Source: Actinomucor elegans (taxonomy: Eukaryota; Mucoromycota; Mucoromycetes; Mucorales; Mucoraceae). Taken from it: 64,000 nucleotides of DNA. Shown here piece after piece: positions 34,713-48,367 of the stretch. How positions within the stretch are numbered: the stretch's first letter is position 1; each line of letters opens with the position of its first letter. The stretch lies in NCBI GenBank assembly GCA_026027325.1, contig JAMSLZ010000010.1, forward strand, positions 992,001 through 1,056,000, read 5' to 3'. The translations under genes were made by a program, and so were the position numbers. The notes below the pieces were generated by a model. That model searched no databases. It was not told where the DNA came from and was given only the letters and a program-made list of their open reading frames with translations.

Positions 34713-35768
34713 TTACACTTTTTTTTTACCTGATGTATATACATTGCCTTGTAAGCCATACGTCTTTACCAAATAATCCCATAAAAATGGGGTTACGATC
34801 GAAAATCCACCTTTAAAATTACCTCGAGGTCGTGAAGCAGGATTGAGTTTACCAGGTCTGTTAGGATCTTCTAATTCATGGTTGGCAATAGGCCCATTGC
34901 CAATCTTACCATCACATAATCGTAAAAACCATGAAATCAACCAGATTCTTTCAATAAAGTGATAGGTTCCATTGCTCACAACCGATGCTCTATCAGCATG
35001 TTCAGCATAGAGTAATCTTTCTTCCATACATTGCTGTCTTCTAGCCATTGCTTCCCGACCTTTATCGCTATCATGCGTAAGATGTTCTAATAGCGTATTC
35101 ACATAATGCGATTCACTTGGATCTCCACGGCTTTCACCCAACTATATACATAAAAGTTTTTAGAAAACACACACAAAATTGAAATTTGATAGATAGTTAA
35201 AAACTCACCAATCGCTTACAATCAAAACAATACATTTGCAATACATTCATGCGGATCAAGATACCATGTCCTTCCACAGCTTTGTGATAGCTATAAGCGC
35301 AGTCTTTGCAACCTAACACCAGTGTCAATACAGCGATCATTTAATTTATGCTAAAAGAAACAACTTACGATTTCTGACATTTTGTTTCCAAACATAAAGA
35401 CATAACCCGGTGTCTTTGCAGTTTGTGGCACATGTGCTACAATTCAGATTCTTGGGCAACCAATTCAACACCTGTTGGTATCTCAGTGCGTAAGGTTCCA
35501 GTGTTTTTCCCGTGACATAACCGATATGGGGGCACATTTTCGAATTTTGAGGATCTTGTGCCTTTCGATCATACATGTCTTTCCAGTTTTCTGTTGGAAG
35601 TTTATAGGTGATACCAAAAGTGTTGTAAAGTCTTTCCTTCCAGACGACGTCACTATGAGCTACAAGAGCAAACTTGTGGCAAACATGAGAAAACGTTTTG
35701 AGATCATCTTGAGGGAGGTGGCCTGCAATAGCAATAAGTAATTCGTTGTTGAGTTCGGTAAAACGCAT
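34713..35768 (-). CDS. F-box protein with zf-UBP-like zinc finger and C-terminal DUSP-like domain
   Basis: Exons 35768-35369, 35312-35209 and 35141-34713, all joins in frame; 310 residues. An F-box opens the protein (LNNELLIAIAGHLPQDDLKT, about residues 5-45), which would dock it to Skp1 in an SCF ubiquitin ligase. A Cys/His-rich middle (CSTCATNC, then CKDCAYSYHKAVEGHG and MYCFDCKRL) has the spacing of a UBP-type zinc finger, which in deubiquitinases binds the ubiquitin tail. The C-terminus has ISWFLRLCDG, GPIANHEL, LNPASRPRGNF and LWDYLVKTYGLQG, the pattern of the DUSP domain normally found in ubiquitin-specific proteases. No Cys/His protease boxes are present, so it is not itself a deubiquitinase. 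The zf-UBP and DUSP calls are by eye and less sure than the F-box. Confidence 0.8.
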
Positions 35769-36554
35769 GTTGGTCCGTAGTAGAAAACGATCTAGATGGT
35801 AACAAACCTACTGAGAGAGAGAAAAAAAAAAGAATAGCGCGGAGCTGTGACTGCATAGCAACCACTAAAGCAGCTTGTTGGTGGTTTCTCGGCGGCGACT
35901 GTTTTTTTCCGAATTATCGAATTGTTTTGAAGAAAAATTTAGCTTGTAATAGTCGCTATGGTCAAAGTTATCCTAATAGCATTGTCTGTAGGGAAAATTA
36001 ATGAACAAATAACTCTTCTCATTCTGTTCAGTCATTATCATAATAGTAAGTGATGAGAAATTACTCATCTCAATTGGCTTTACTTTGTCTCACAGTAACC
36101 ATATTTTTTATATGAGAAAACATGCAAAAAAAAAAAAGCTAGCCACTGTATGCTTCTAAAATACTGCCACTATGAAACTTTGATTTCCATCCATATTCGG
36201 AGATAGAAATTATGTAGACCTACTGATATCAGGAACCAAAAAGTTAGTATGAATTTCGATTTCCCTTTTTAATAAGAAACATTTGCAGATAGAAAGAGTA
36301 CGTTTCAACAAAGTTTGTAACGGACTTGATGGAGCACTTACTTATTTGATTGCAATAGGTAATTTGCTTAACTCATTGAATTAGTATCAACTAAAGTATA
36401 CTCTCTGAATCTCTTACAAATGCAGTCATAAATTAAGTAATTTTCAATAAAATCCAGCACAAATACGCTTGTCTACATACTAATTTATTAAGCCTACGTC
36501 TTAAAAATATAAAGGTGATGTTGAAAATAGGATTAAAGGGAATACTCCATGCAG

Positions 36555-36579
<25 letters not shown>
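36555..36579. repeat. Poly-T tract, 25 T
   Basis: Uninterrupted homopolymer in intergenic DNA. Confidence 0.9.
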
Positions 36580-36586
<7 letters not shown>

Positions 36587-36754
36587 ATCACATTTTTAAG
36601 ATCTTTACATTTCTCTGGTGGCTCTTGTTTAATATCATATCTTATGGCTAGTGCATATTCTGAATGAAGCACTGCATCTACTAGAATCATTAGCCAGTGG
36701 AAGAGTTAGCATTTTATGTACATTAGTGGCTGGCAGTAAATTATATACACTTGG

Positions 36755-36800
36755 TTCTAATGATAGATCTCCCAAACGATCGAGGCTGAATATGGTATCC
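36755..36800 (-). repeat. Dispersed repeat family, copy 13
   Basis: On the minus strand reads GGATACCATATTCAGCCTC, then GATCGTTTGGGAGATCTATC, the family core with three changes. Confidence 0.55.
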
Positions 36801-37543
36801 GACTATTTGTGGTTATCAGAATGAATCACTGAGTTTGTCAGGACGACCATTCATTAGTCAAAGTATGATTAGTATATTTGATTTTCAGTAATTATATACG
36901 TATCATACCACATCTGATTAGTAGGACGTGTTGGGAATAAGGTGTTGTATCTGATGAAACCCTCAAAATAGTTCCTATACAATAACTGTCTTAATCTAGC
37001 TTCTGCGTCTAATTGCAGCCTTTCAAGTAATACATCTGTATTTTAAGCTGAGGGCATTTTGATAGCTCTCATCTCAGTAAATGTGCCTCCACATGGGCTA
37101 TTCAGCATGACCATGCTATTCATGATAATATAAATCTGCCATATGCCGATATCCGCTTAATACAAATTCAATAATCTAAAACCTACATGTCTGCTTTCAG
37201 AGGGCATTGATCCTTTCTGTAATTAATAAAACAGGTGAACCGTATGGTATCTTTGTATACTCAACCTTTAAAACAAGCACAAGGCTCAGTTGTAAGGACA
37301 GACAACTGCTCTTTTCTAGTGTAATGTTGGTACTATTACTAACTCGTAAAGATATATTTTAAAGCTGGATAACGTTTTCATTGAAACCACGTATCAGTAT
37401 AGGCCTAACACAGCAGTACAGACATTGTCTTTTTTTTTCTCTCCTTTTTACTCGTAATAATAGAGACGTCAGAAAGTTGGGAAACTGAAGCAAGAACGGA
37501 TTTATTTGAAAAACAAAGCTGTGGCTTTACGCTAATGAATTGC

Positions 37544-38000
37544 TTAATCGAAGAGACCGAAACCCATATCCTATTAGTTGAACAATAAATCAATAATCTG
37601 GACAATAAAAAAGCGCGTTTATCCATCAACTTACATCGTCAGACTCTTCCTTTTCCTCAGCAGCTTCTTCAGCAGCAGGGGCATCAGAAGTGGCAGCGGC
37701 AGCACCAGAGGCAGCAACGGCACCACCAGTAGGGACGGAGGACATCTTCTCCTTACCTTCGGCAATGAGCTAAAATATACTTCGCGTTCAGTAAAGTAAT
37801 ATTTTTTTTATCACGGTTTAATAAAAAAAACTCTTTTTTACCTCGTCAATGTTCTTTTCCTTGAGGGCAGCGATCAAAGAGTTCAAACGTTCCTCCTCGG
37901 CTTCAATACCAACGGAAGCCATGAGGGCCTTAACATCGGCAGCGGTAGGAGCGGTCTTACCGGCGTTAACAAGAAGAAGGTAGGATGCGAGATACTTCAT
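37544..38000 (-). CDS. RPP2: 60S acidic ribosomal protein P2
   Basis: A stalk protein of the large ribosomal subunit that recruits translational GTPases. Exons 38000-37842, 37769-37635 and 37570-37544 give 106 residues. The N-terminal helical dimerisation part reads MKYLASYLLLVNAGKTAPT and VGIEAEEERLNSL, typical of P2 and unlike P1. An Ala/Gly-rich hinge follows. The tail EESDDDMGFGLFD is the universal P-protein end bound by elongation factors; its last eight residues are encoded by a 27-bp final exon. C-rich codons (GCC, ACC, AAG) differ from the AT-rich codons of neighbouring genes, as expected for high expression. It lies between gene-free stretches, transcribed leftward. Confidence 0.96.
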
Positions 38001-39094
38001 GATCAATAATGAATAATGTCTGAAAGAGAAGGAATCTCGGTGGGGTGCGCTCTGACAGGTTGTAAAAGAGCAAAATTTTTTTTAGGCATCTGTGACTATA
38101 AATGACTGCTTTTTAGCTCACACATTCTGGGTAAGGTATGCCCTTCTACTTGTATATCTTAACTGCATTTAAAATAGTGCAAATCATACTTTGGTAGAAT
38201 TGTCATCAATTAAAGTATGTGTACCGTAAATAAAAGAGTAAATATTTCATATGAAAGAGCCAAGCTATTGATCTACAATCGGATAAAAGAGAATAACTTC
38301 ATTTTAAATCATCAATTTGAGATTTTTGATAAAAGTATACGGTATGATATTTATAGTATCTGATACTCCATAAATTTTGAGATAACCTTTTTTTAACAGA
38401 TATGTATCTATGTATTAGAAACCATGTCAAAGGGCCACCCGAATCAGGCAAGAAGATGACATAAATCTAGAGTATATAAATAATGCCTTCGAAAATATAT
38501 TCCTTTAATGTTCGTCTGTTTATGGAATTGAATTTTCAAATATTTAATTGAGTCTTCTGCTTGTACGGATTTCATTTATGATACCAATCTATTTACTATG
38601 CTAAATAGTATATATGGACTCTATTTTGTACAAATGAATGGAATTCTGAGCAGGAAATCGTGCTTAATTCTCTACTTAATCAAGAGACTAACAATAAAAG
38701 TTACATAGCGTTTATACTATTCTATACACAATATAATCTCACAATTTTTCATTGGTATGTCATACGCGTTTCTAAGCCTTTGTATTATGCTAAAACTACA
38801 TGAAAGCAGCAACAAAAAATATCCCCTCCTCCCCTTTTATTTTTTTAATTGCCGTTGCTCGATCACAATTTTAAAGTTAAAACAGCGCTTAAAAGCACAA
38901 AGATATAAGTGTCACGAAATCAAATCAAGATGTCTTTAAATAAAAGTTTATTTTTTGGTGGAGCAGACGTTGGATATGTACAAGTAGAAGGTGTGAGATG
39001 TGCTGATAAATAGAATAGATAGGATATCTTATAAAAAAAAAAGGTGGCAATGGGTTTGATAGGGTAAGGGTATTATTTACAAAATGTAGAGTTT
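38001..39094. other. Intergenic stretch, P2 promoter and 3' flank of the carrier gene
   Basis: AT-rich with no supported gene. The first 60 bp are the P2 leader. A 60-codon frame at 38757-38939 has no domain. No repeat-family copy was noticed here. Confidence 0.5.
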
Positions 39095-40322
39095 CTAAGC
39101 AATGTCTAAAGCAAGCTTCATACGTTCATAAGAAAGGAAACTTACTGCCACCATGGGTATCACTTTGATATAACCAATGGTCAATCCAACGTAGAATCCT
39201 TTGAATCCTTTTACTCGGTATATATCCTTGACAGTATCTTTGAAACTGACAAATTTAGTAGGTTCCAATAAACCGCCTACTTGCATTCTTCTACGAATAA
39301 TCTACAATTAAATGGAGTTAGTGAACCAACTCAATTAGAAATCGTGCTTATATATTACTTCTAATGGGTAACTGCTTGTTTGTGCTACTAGACCAGCTAA
39401 ACCACCACACAGTAGCTCCGCCCAAGTCTTAAGCGGTGGCTTTTCTAATATCTTTTTCTGGCTCATAGTTAAATCCATTGCAGTTGGATCAAAATCAAGT
39501 GGTGAACGCGTATAATCAATGGCCATAGGATGATGACGGCAAAAACGAGTAATGATATGATAAAACCAAAAGGAAACACCGGCATATGGAGTCATACCCG
39601 CGACAGTAGGTAAGAATCCTCGATAAAAGTTGAACAAATGGATACGTTGAGCAGGTTCTTTGTAAATGATGCGCGAAATCTCGAGTAGTCCAGGTCTACG
39701 CATACCTTTATCTCTCACTTCATAAGCCATTCGCACCCGTATCAAATCCAGTGGATAAGTAAACATGACAGATGTAACACCTATTCAATGATTAATTTAT
39801 AGGATAATGCAAATGGATATAGATGGTACCTGCTAATGATCCAGCAATAAATTGTCGAGTTGAAGAATCGCGCGCCTCTTTTGTAGGCATTAGAATAGCA
39901 CGATACTGCTCAAGGGCAACGAATTTGATAGCGGCATAAGGAAATATACGAATCAGGGTGACAGAATGGCCTTGATATAAGCCCATTGCACCTTCTCTTT
40001 TGAAAATCTCTTTGCCAGCTTCAAATACACCGGTAAACCGACCAGAATACTTGTCAAAGATGGGGTTTCTCGCTTGGAATAGGATCTTTACTCGGTCTAA
40101 CGGAGCAATGATAGTTTTACCCTATCAGACCGTCAGTTTTTTCTTCATTTATACGTTCATGTACTTTTTTTTTACCAAGCAACCTGCCATTCCACCTGCT
40201 AACCCCGATCTTAATACATAGTCAAAACTTTGTTCATTGCGACGCAACGTATTGTTTTGTACAGGCCGATTGACTTTGGACGAAGGAACCGTTTGAATAC
40301 TAGGCGTAGCAGCGGTTTGCAT
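39095..40322 (-). CDS. LEU5: Mitochondrial carrier, Leu5/CoA-transporter type
   Basis: An inner-membrane carrier of the SLC25 family. Leu5 relatives bring coenzyme A or its precursor into mitochondria. Exons 40322-40176, 40121-39830, 39780-39359 and 39301-39095 give 355 residues. The three carrier repeats each show the signature: [11 protein letters not shown] in repeat 1, [11 protein letters not shown] in repeat 2 and YPLEIIRRRMQ in repeat 3. [17 protein letters not shown] and [20 protein letters not shown] are the even-helix motifs. The long insertion between repeats 2 and 3 ([20 protein letters not shown]) is what I recall of the Leu5/SLC25A16-42 group and separates it from plain ADP/ATP carriers. 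The exact substrate is inferred. It sits 250 bp downstream of the GH47 gene on the same strand. Confidence 0.88.
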
Positions 40323-40573
40323 CGACTTTTTTTTTTAATAATATATTACTAGTAGAAAGAAGACCAGAAGGAAGTTTTTTCTCAATACTTATATATGATG
40401 GATAAAGGTTTAAATTTGGCCTCGCAATTTTTTTCACACTTGGTCGCCATCGTGGGAAACTGGCAGACTAGACTCGGGAAACCAATCATATGATAGTTCA
40501 GGGCATTTTTAGGTTTATTGAAAGGGATCCCTCGCGTAGAACTTTCAGTTTTAGCTTATCTTGTGCAACAAGA

Positions 40574-42669
<2,096 letters not shown>

Positions 42670-45600
42670 AATTGTAAAAACAGAACAAGGATAGCGCTTA
42701 ATCTAATCCAAACTTTTTGTACCATTCCTGTTTTTAAAATCCGCCACCTTTAGACTCTCATTCATTTTCAGCAAATAGAGTGGATCCAGTTGTCGCGGAA
42801 ACGGGAGCCGGCCGTCAAAACAAGGCAACGTGATTCAAAATTGCCGTATAGCCTACGTACGACTTATTCCGTCAGGAATGCCATCAAAATAATGGTAAGA
42901 TCTTGCCATGATGTATTGGCGCCAATATACTAAAAGCAAGACCCTTGATTATTAAAATTACAAGCAGTTCAAGAACTCAATAAATAAATAAAAATAAAGG
43001 TAATTCTTTATCTGGCTTTTACAATTTTGCAGCAATTTATACTAAGAATGAATGGTTATTTAGATGTAGTATTTAACTGAGATTCATGTCGCATGCTAAT
43101 CATAATACTCTGCTCAATTTTCTAAGCTGCAGTTATTCGAATTTTTTGCCCTACAAATATTTAATTATGGTTGTAGATGATGATAAATGCATGTCTATAT
43201 TTTTTGTAAAAAAATTATAAGCTCTTTTTAATGATCCAGCTTGTACCTCGGCAATCATATACCCATATATAAATCGAAAAAAAATGACAAAAAAAAATTG
43301 ACACATACAAATCTAAAGTACATTTTAGACCAATAAAAATAAAAGCACAACTTGCGCAAATATTGAGTAAGATATCAAGACCTTGATTTACAGTGTTTCC
43401 TGTTAGTCAAACCGAACCTGTCTTTATTCATCCAGCGAATTAGTATTTCTTGTCCTCCAAACTGCAAATAAAAATTCAATGTGAATTTAGTTGCAAAACT
43501 ACTGCTATTTATTATAGCTCTGTTGCTTCTTACATTGTTTACCAATATTTGCTTGATCCATATAGTTAATACCATAGAAAAAAAAGTAGTTGAACATTAT
43601 TGATATCCAAAAATTATTTTAGCCAAGTTCTCATATAATTTAAAGGTGCATCGAATGGTAAAAAGGCCTTTCTATATCTCCCCTAATTCACAAAGCTATA
43701 TGTATTTTAAAATAATCTTGTATTTTTCTTCTAGAAATACAATCAGAACTTGAATAGTTAGTATCGCAGAAAAAATATGGAAATAGAATTGTATATGCGC
43801 AAGTATAATTGACTTGTTTTATTCACAGATTATTCTTCCAAAATACCCTCTTCATGGCCCAAAAAAAACAAGGTTTATTGAAAATTTGGTTTAAAAGCTC
43901 ATCTTGATTTTTCAATTAAATCCTGAATTAGTGTTGCATCTACTGAAAATATTAGATCGCTGAATTAAAACGAATATATTATATATTAATGATTGTCATT
44001 CAATTCCACACATTTTATGTAAATTAGATCAAATAACATCTGAATCATTTAACCTATCTCTGCCAAAATCTTCACTAGGTCGATGCTGCATGTTCGAAAT
44101 GGGTTGTTCTGTCTACTATAAATTTCATTTATAGAACTAAAAATCGTTATGAAGGATGATTTATCAATCATGTCCATTCAAACTACATGGAATAGTCTCC
44201 AGATCTTTCAGACGATCTTGGGTTAATATCACCAGTGATAGGTGATCTATGCCTAAAGTGATGTACTTCATTTATTGGTTTTACACAAGAATAAATGTTG
44301 ACGAATGGGCTTTCTTTGTTAGCAGAAGCTTTGAATTGTCGTGTATGTATTGAAACCAGCTTTTGTATATTGAATCGGGAGTTTTTGGGGGCAAAACAAC
44401 ATAGTTTAGCAAAATTTTTGAACTAGACGCTAATAGGAGAGATAATGTACCATGTATTCAGAGATTGAGGAGAAGCAGAACATATCCAAATAGATAGCTT
44501 TTTTCTTCTTGAAAGAGGATACTGTGAACTATTTTTGCATTAGGGTTGAGTATAGTATTATCTATTTAGAAGAAATCGTATTAGTAATTAGATGAAATCC
44601 ATTCATTTAAACTAGCTAAAATCATTCTGGATAAAGAATGCTGATACCATGGGTATATATTACCAATATGGCGCCTTGATTATATATTAAGAAGTATCTT
44701 TTCTTCTAGAAAGCTTTTTGAAGGCAGAATCTACAGTCATGTTTAACAGTCGATCTATTAACAAATAACCTGATTTTACGTGTTTCATTTACATCATAAC
44801 AGATTTACAACTTCATTATCTCGCTTGTTATGATGTATAAATGCTTGGGTAATACACTGTTGCAATTTCAGTTATTTATATATATACATATCTTTCCTAC
44901 CTACGCAACACGACATTTTATGTTAGTGAAGAGTCGATTATACATTACACAACGAGGGTAGATATAATTGCTCACGCTTTCATTCATATAGAACTTTGTA
45001 CTCTCTTAGACGCCCGATAATAGCTACAGTATTCATTTGATGTTGACAAGAGGAATGTATTAAGTTCAAAAGACAGTATGAAGGTAGGTATTGCTATATC
45101 ACAAGCAGTATATTGAATAACGAAACTTTATAATGTTAATAGATACGAATTCAATAGTTGAATATATATGTAGATAGCAAAATCATCACCCAAATAAATG
45201 TGTTTTAGTATACACTTTTACACATATACTAGGTGAAATTATTACTCTTAAGTTGCCTATAAACCGCGGATATCAGTTCGTGGGGCTTGGAAGAAGAACC
45301 AAGTAAGTACCATGATAGCAGGCTTACCTGTGCTCATTTTTTTTTACTAACTTATATTGATGCATCAACTATAGATAGGTATGCTTAAACAGAAGGCATC
45401 TTGAGTATCAGTACTCATTTAATTCTAGTAAAATTCTCTGGGATACTTGAATTTGATTAGCTACCGTTGGACAATTAATGAACACTAGATTGATCAAGAA
45501 TTATAACAAATTGGTTAAAGCACTATATAAAGCTATTGAGCCAGTTATACTACTATCAAGTGCTTATAATAAATCTCAGCTTAACAACATTGAGCTTGGT

Positions 45601-45792
45601 TTCGTTCTATCTAGCACGGTTTCGTTGAATCTACTCTGTATGAGCACCATTATAGTCTCTTTTGTAATCAAAAGATAAGGTAAAATCTTCCGATACTAGG
45701 TTTTTGTATAAACGTTCCTGAAGTTGCAGTATAACATTTTAAGGGAATAATTTCCTTGGCTCTATTCTTTCTTCTTTTCTTGATTCAACATA
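42670..45792. other. Gene-free AT-rich stretch of 3.1 kb
   Basis: The left 150 bp are the GH47 promoter. I see no gene in the rest: frames at 43375-43575 and 45478-45678 are short and without domain. One repeat copy lies at 44180-44235 (minus), and a weaker partial match near 43080 (minus). A pyrimidine-rich stretch (TTCTTTCTTCTTTTCTTG) just before 45793 is a plausible promoter/leader for the next gene. Confidence 0.55.
44180..44235 (-). repeat. Dispersed repeat family, copy 14
   Basis: On the minus strand reads GATATTAACCCAAGATCGTC, then TGAAAGATCTGGAGACTATT, then CCATGTAGTTTGAATGG. Confidence 0.55.
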
Positions 45793-47677
45793 ATGTCAAA
45801 CTACCCTACGATAAGAAATCCTTTACTACCCAGCCCACCTATATCCGCCTCACGAAGTCGATTCCGTAAATCTGATCTGTTGAGTAATCTATCATTATCG
45901 ACTACAGCTAGCTTGAAATCATCGATATCCACAGCTTCATTCCGTAGCTTTATGAGCCAGACCATGAGCCAAATCTCCAACGCTAGTAACACTTTGCGCA
46001 TTTCTACCAATAGAAGGATTATGCCTTCAACTGGCATGCAGAAATCCGCCACAGACAAGGGTGATATTCAACACTACATATTCAACAAAAAGTCTAGCAC
46101 CAAGCAAGGCCATGGAGATGGAGAACCTCTTGTACATTACAATGGACCCTGCCATACACTCGAGTCATTGCCGGTTGAAAAGCTCAATTGGATCAAGGAC
46201 GAACAGACCTCGGCATGGGTCAAGAATCCATTGACAAACTATAATAGATCCATTGTCTTGAGAAAGCCCTTGATGCGAAGTCAAACATAGTAAGTATGAT
46301 TTGATTAAAGAAATACAAAAACTAATTATATTGCTATAGCCCTAGTCTGAGTCAATCTTCATCATCAAAAACAGCTGTAACTACCAAGCCGAAAGGCATG
46401 TTCTATTTAAGAGGTAACTGAAAATGATATTTTAAAGAGGGCGAGACAAGCAACTTACCACTATTATTTCCAGTTCTTCAAGTGATTGCGACAGATTCTT
46501 CTAAAAGTAAGTTTACAAAAGCCATCGCTGTATATTTTAGCTCACCTAAAACACGCACAGCTCGATTGTTCCGATGTGGTGTTCAAGTTAATCAAGAAAC
46601 ATGCCTCAGTTCTTTTGTTACCTCTGAGAAGACGGGAAAACACAGCTGTATTGCGCAATTTGACGAAACCTTCCTATTGTAAAATATAAAAATATATTAT
46701 AGATATATATATAAAAAAAAAAGCAAACGCACTACATAGTTTATTATTAACACTTTTATTTATATGTATATCATAGTGACATTGATGATCAAACAACAGC
46801 TACTATCAGTGTATATGCTCAAAGCAAAGGCAGCAGCATTTTTAACAGTCGAAGTCTAAAACAAGAAATATGCTTAGGCCAAGAAACTATCCAGGTCACA
46901 TTAAATCCTAAATCTAAAACCACGGAGCGGTTTGTATTGAATAGCGATCCAAATTCAGGCCAAAGCAACGATTTTCAGCTTCTGGTTGTACATGGTACTT
47001 ACATTAGTCGACGTACACAAAATATGTTGAATAATACCATTCTGTTTGAGGATTTCATTACTGCGTATGTTCATACGGGTATGGTACCGGTAAGTTCGAC
47101 TTTTGACTCCATATATACGTCCTTGGTTTTGTAACCTATGAAATTAGAGATGGGATAGATTTTGGGGTATCTTACGTGGTGTTCAGTTTGAACTGTATGA
47201 TTTCGAATATAAAGAGGTAAATAATAGGTAGCTTCAGAATATCTGTAAAGATACTTATAACAATCGTAGAATCGTCCTCCACTCTATATCATCCCTCTCG
47301 ACAATTTCATTAGCGCGTTTGATCCATCCGAAGAAGACGGCGAAGAGATCCGCATTGATATTGGAGGCAGAGGAATTGCGCTTCAGTTCACTGAAAAGGC
47401 TATTCATAAACAAGAGCGAGATTGGATACTAGATGATATGGAGTGCCGTTGGTACCTTTTACCTGAATCATCCGCTGCTGCTCGTGAATGGGAAAGCAAA
47501 TTTAACTATGTAGCTTCTATCTTTGATGAAGTGAGAGGATGGAGTAATACGCAAGATAGCGACACTAGTGAATTTTCAAGCGATTATAGTGATAGTGAAA
47601 TAGGTTCCTTTGGTGAAGATGATTATTTAGAGGAAGACAATAATAAGACATATGTTCCATTGAAGTTGATGTGGTAA
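45793..47677 (+). CDS. C2-like plus PH-domain protein, anillin/Bud4-like candidate
   Basis: Six exons, 45793-46289, 46340-46413, 46474-46678, 46777-47089, 47148-47216 and 47270-47677; 521 residues. The first 110 residues are Ser/Arg-rich and disordered, with repeated SLSTTASLKSSIST-type stretches. A beta-rich region follows (FYLRVLQVIATD, then CIAQFDETFLFDIDDQTTAT), resembling a C2-like sandwich. After it comes a PH domain with the W-x-R-x-W-x-x-L-x-G signature (RWDRFWGILRGVQFELYDFE) and PLYIIPLDNF. The tail is acidic (SDTSEFSSDYSDSEIGS). A C2-like region directly before a PH domain is the layout of anillin, Mid2 and Bud4, which organise septins and the division ring. The name is by layout only. 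A possible extra 34-bp intron in exon 3 was not used because the continuous frame is better. Confidence 0.75.
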
Positions 47678-47989
47678 TAACAATAAAATATAAAAAGTTT
47701 CATTATGCTAGTTGTTTAAAATCGTGTCACTGCTTTTTTATTTATTCTTTTTTTAAATATGTAATATGTTCATGTTAAACTTGTAATAGACTCTATATCA
47801 TCGACTAACATTTCATTTTGTCATTCCAATTTACCCTTCAAAAGATAATCTGCGATTATTTTTCTCGTTGGCACATCTTCCGATCATATTTGTAGTATTT
47901 TCTCATATAGCCCTTGTTAACTTCCATAGGGTAGTAGAGATAATTGAAAAATACAGTGAAATCTTACGAACACCATTAGGAATATGGAT
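47678..47989. other. 3' flank of the PH gene and intergenic DNA
   Basis: AT-rich, with a T7-A-rich stretch near 47745 that may contain the polyadenylation region. Nothing else is visible. Confidence 0.4.
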
Positions 47990-48367
47990 GAAACGTAGCG
48001 AGCTATATAGCATTTCAAGAGAAATGAAGAGCAGAGGAAAGTAGTTGTCCCGAACTTCGGACCAGAGTTTCTATTTGGGTGCGCAATCTATTAAGAAATG
48101 TCTAAAGTTGTCTATACTATTGCCCCACATACGGGGCATAAATTGGATGAAACAATGCCAAAATTGCATCGTAGTTGACGAGTTTGGGATACAGCCCATT
48201 GTTGATCTAAAGTATATAGTTCTTGCTTGAGAATACATAGAGCAAGGCCAGAATGGTTGGATTACACTAGTGAAGAATTGAAGGCCAATCGTAATATCTT
48301 GTTGATAATGGTTCCTGAAATGCTTTGGCTTGAATTTAGTCCCCACTACCTTTGTTGACATGTACAT
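47990..48367 (-). mobile_element. Remnant of a non-LTR retrotransposon, 3' end of the reverse-transcriptase ORF
   Basis: On the minus strand the frame reads FRHFLIDCAPK, a stop, then KLWSEVRDNYFPLLFISLEM and LRFIHIPNG. This is the pattern after the zinc-binding motif (zf-RVT) at the end of LINE reverse transcriptases: C-x2-C, then H-F-L-x-x-C-P-x-K, then a W. The expected Cys pair is found in the next frame at about 48125-48142 as CPVCG, so one indel lies between the pair and HFL. Upstream ARTIYFRSTMGCIPNSSTTM matches the helix before it. The copy is dead (frameshift and stops) and short; the polymerase part is gone. Confidence 0.65.

Larger units (their letters stand above)
35769..37543. other. 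Gene-free AT-rich stretch
   Basis: It carries the F-box gene promoter at its left end, a T25 run at 36555-36579, a minus-strand dispersed-repeat copy at 36755-36800 and the 3' flank of the P2 gene. No gene is supported; the 85-codon frame at 36433-36690 runs through the homopolymer. Confidence 0.55.

Noticed and set aside
46486..46689. An alternative frame through exon 3 of the PH-domain gene using a 34-bp intron
   Set aside because: The intron would be shorter than any other here, and the continuous frame joins cleanly to the next exon (FDETFLFDIDDQ).
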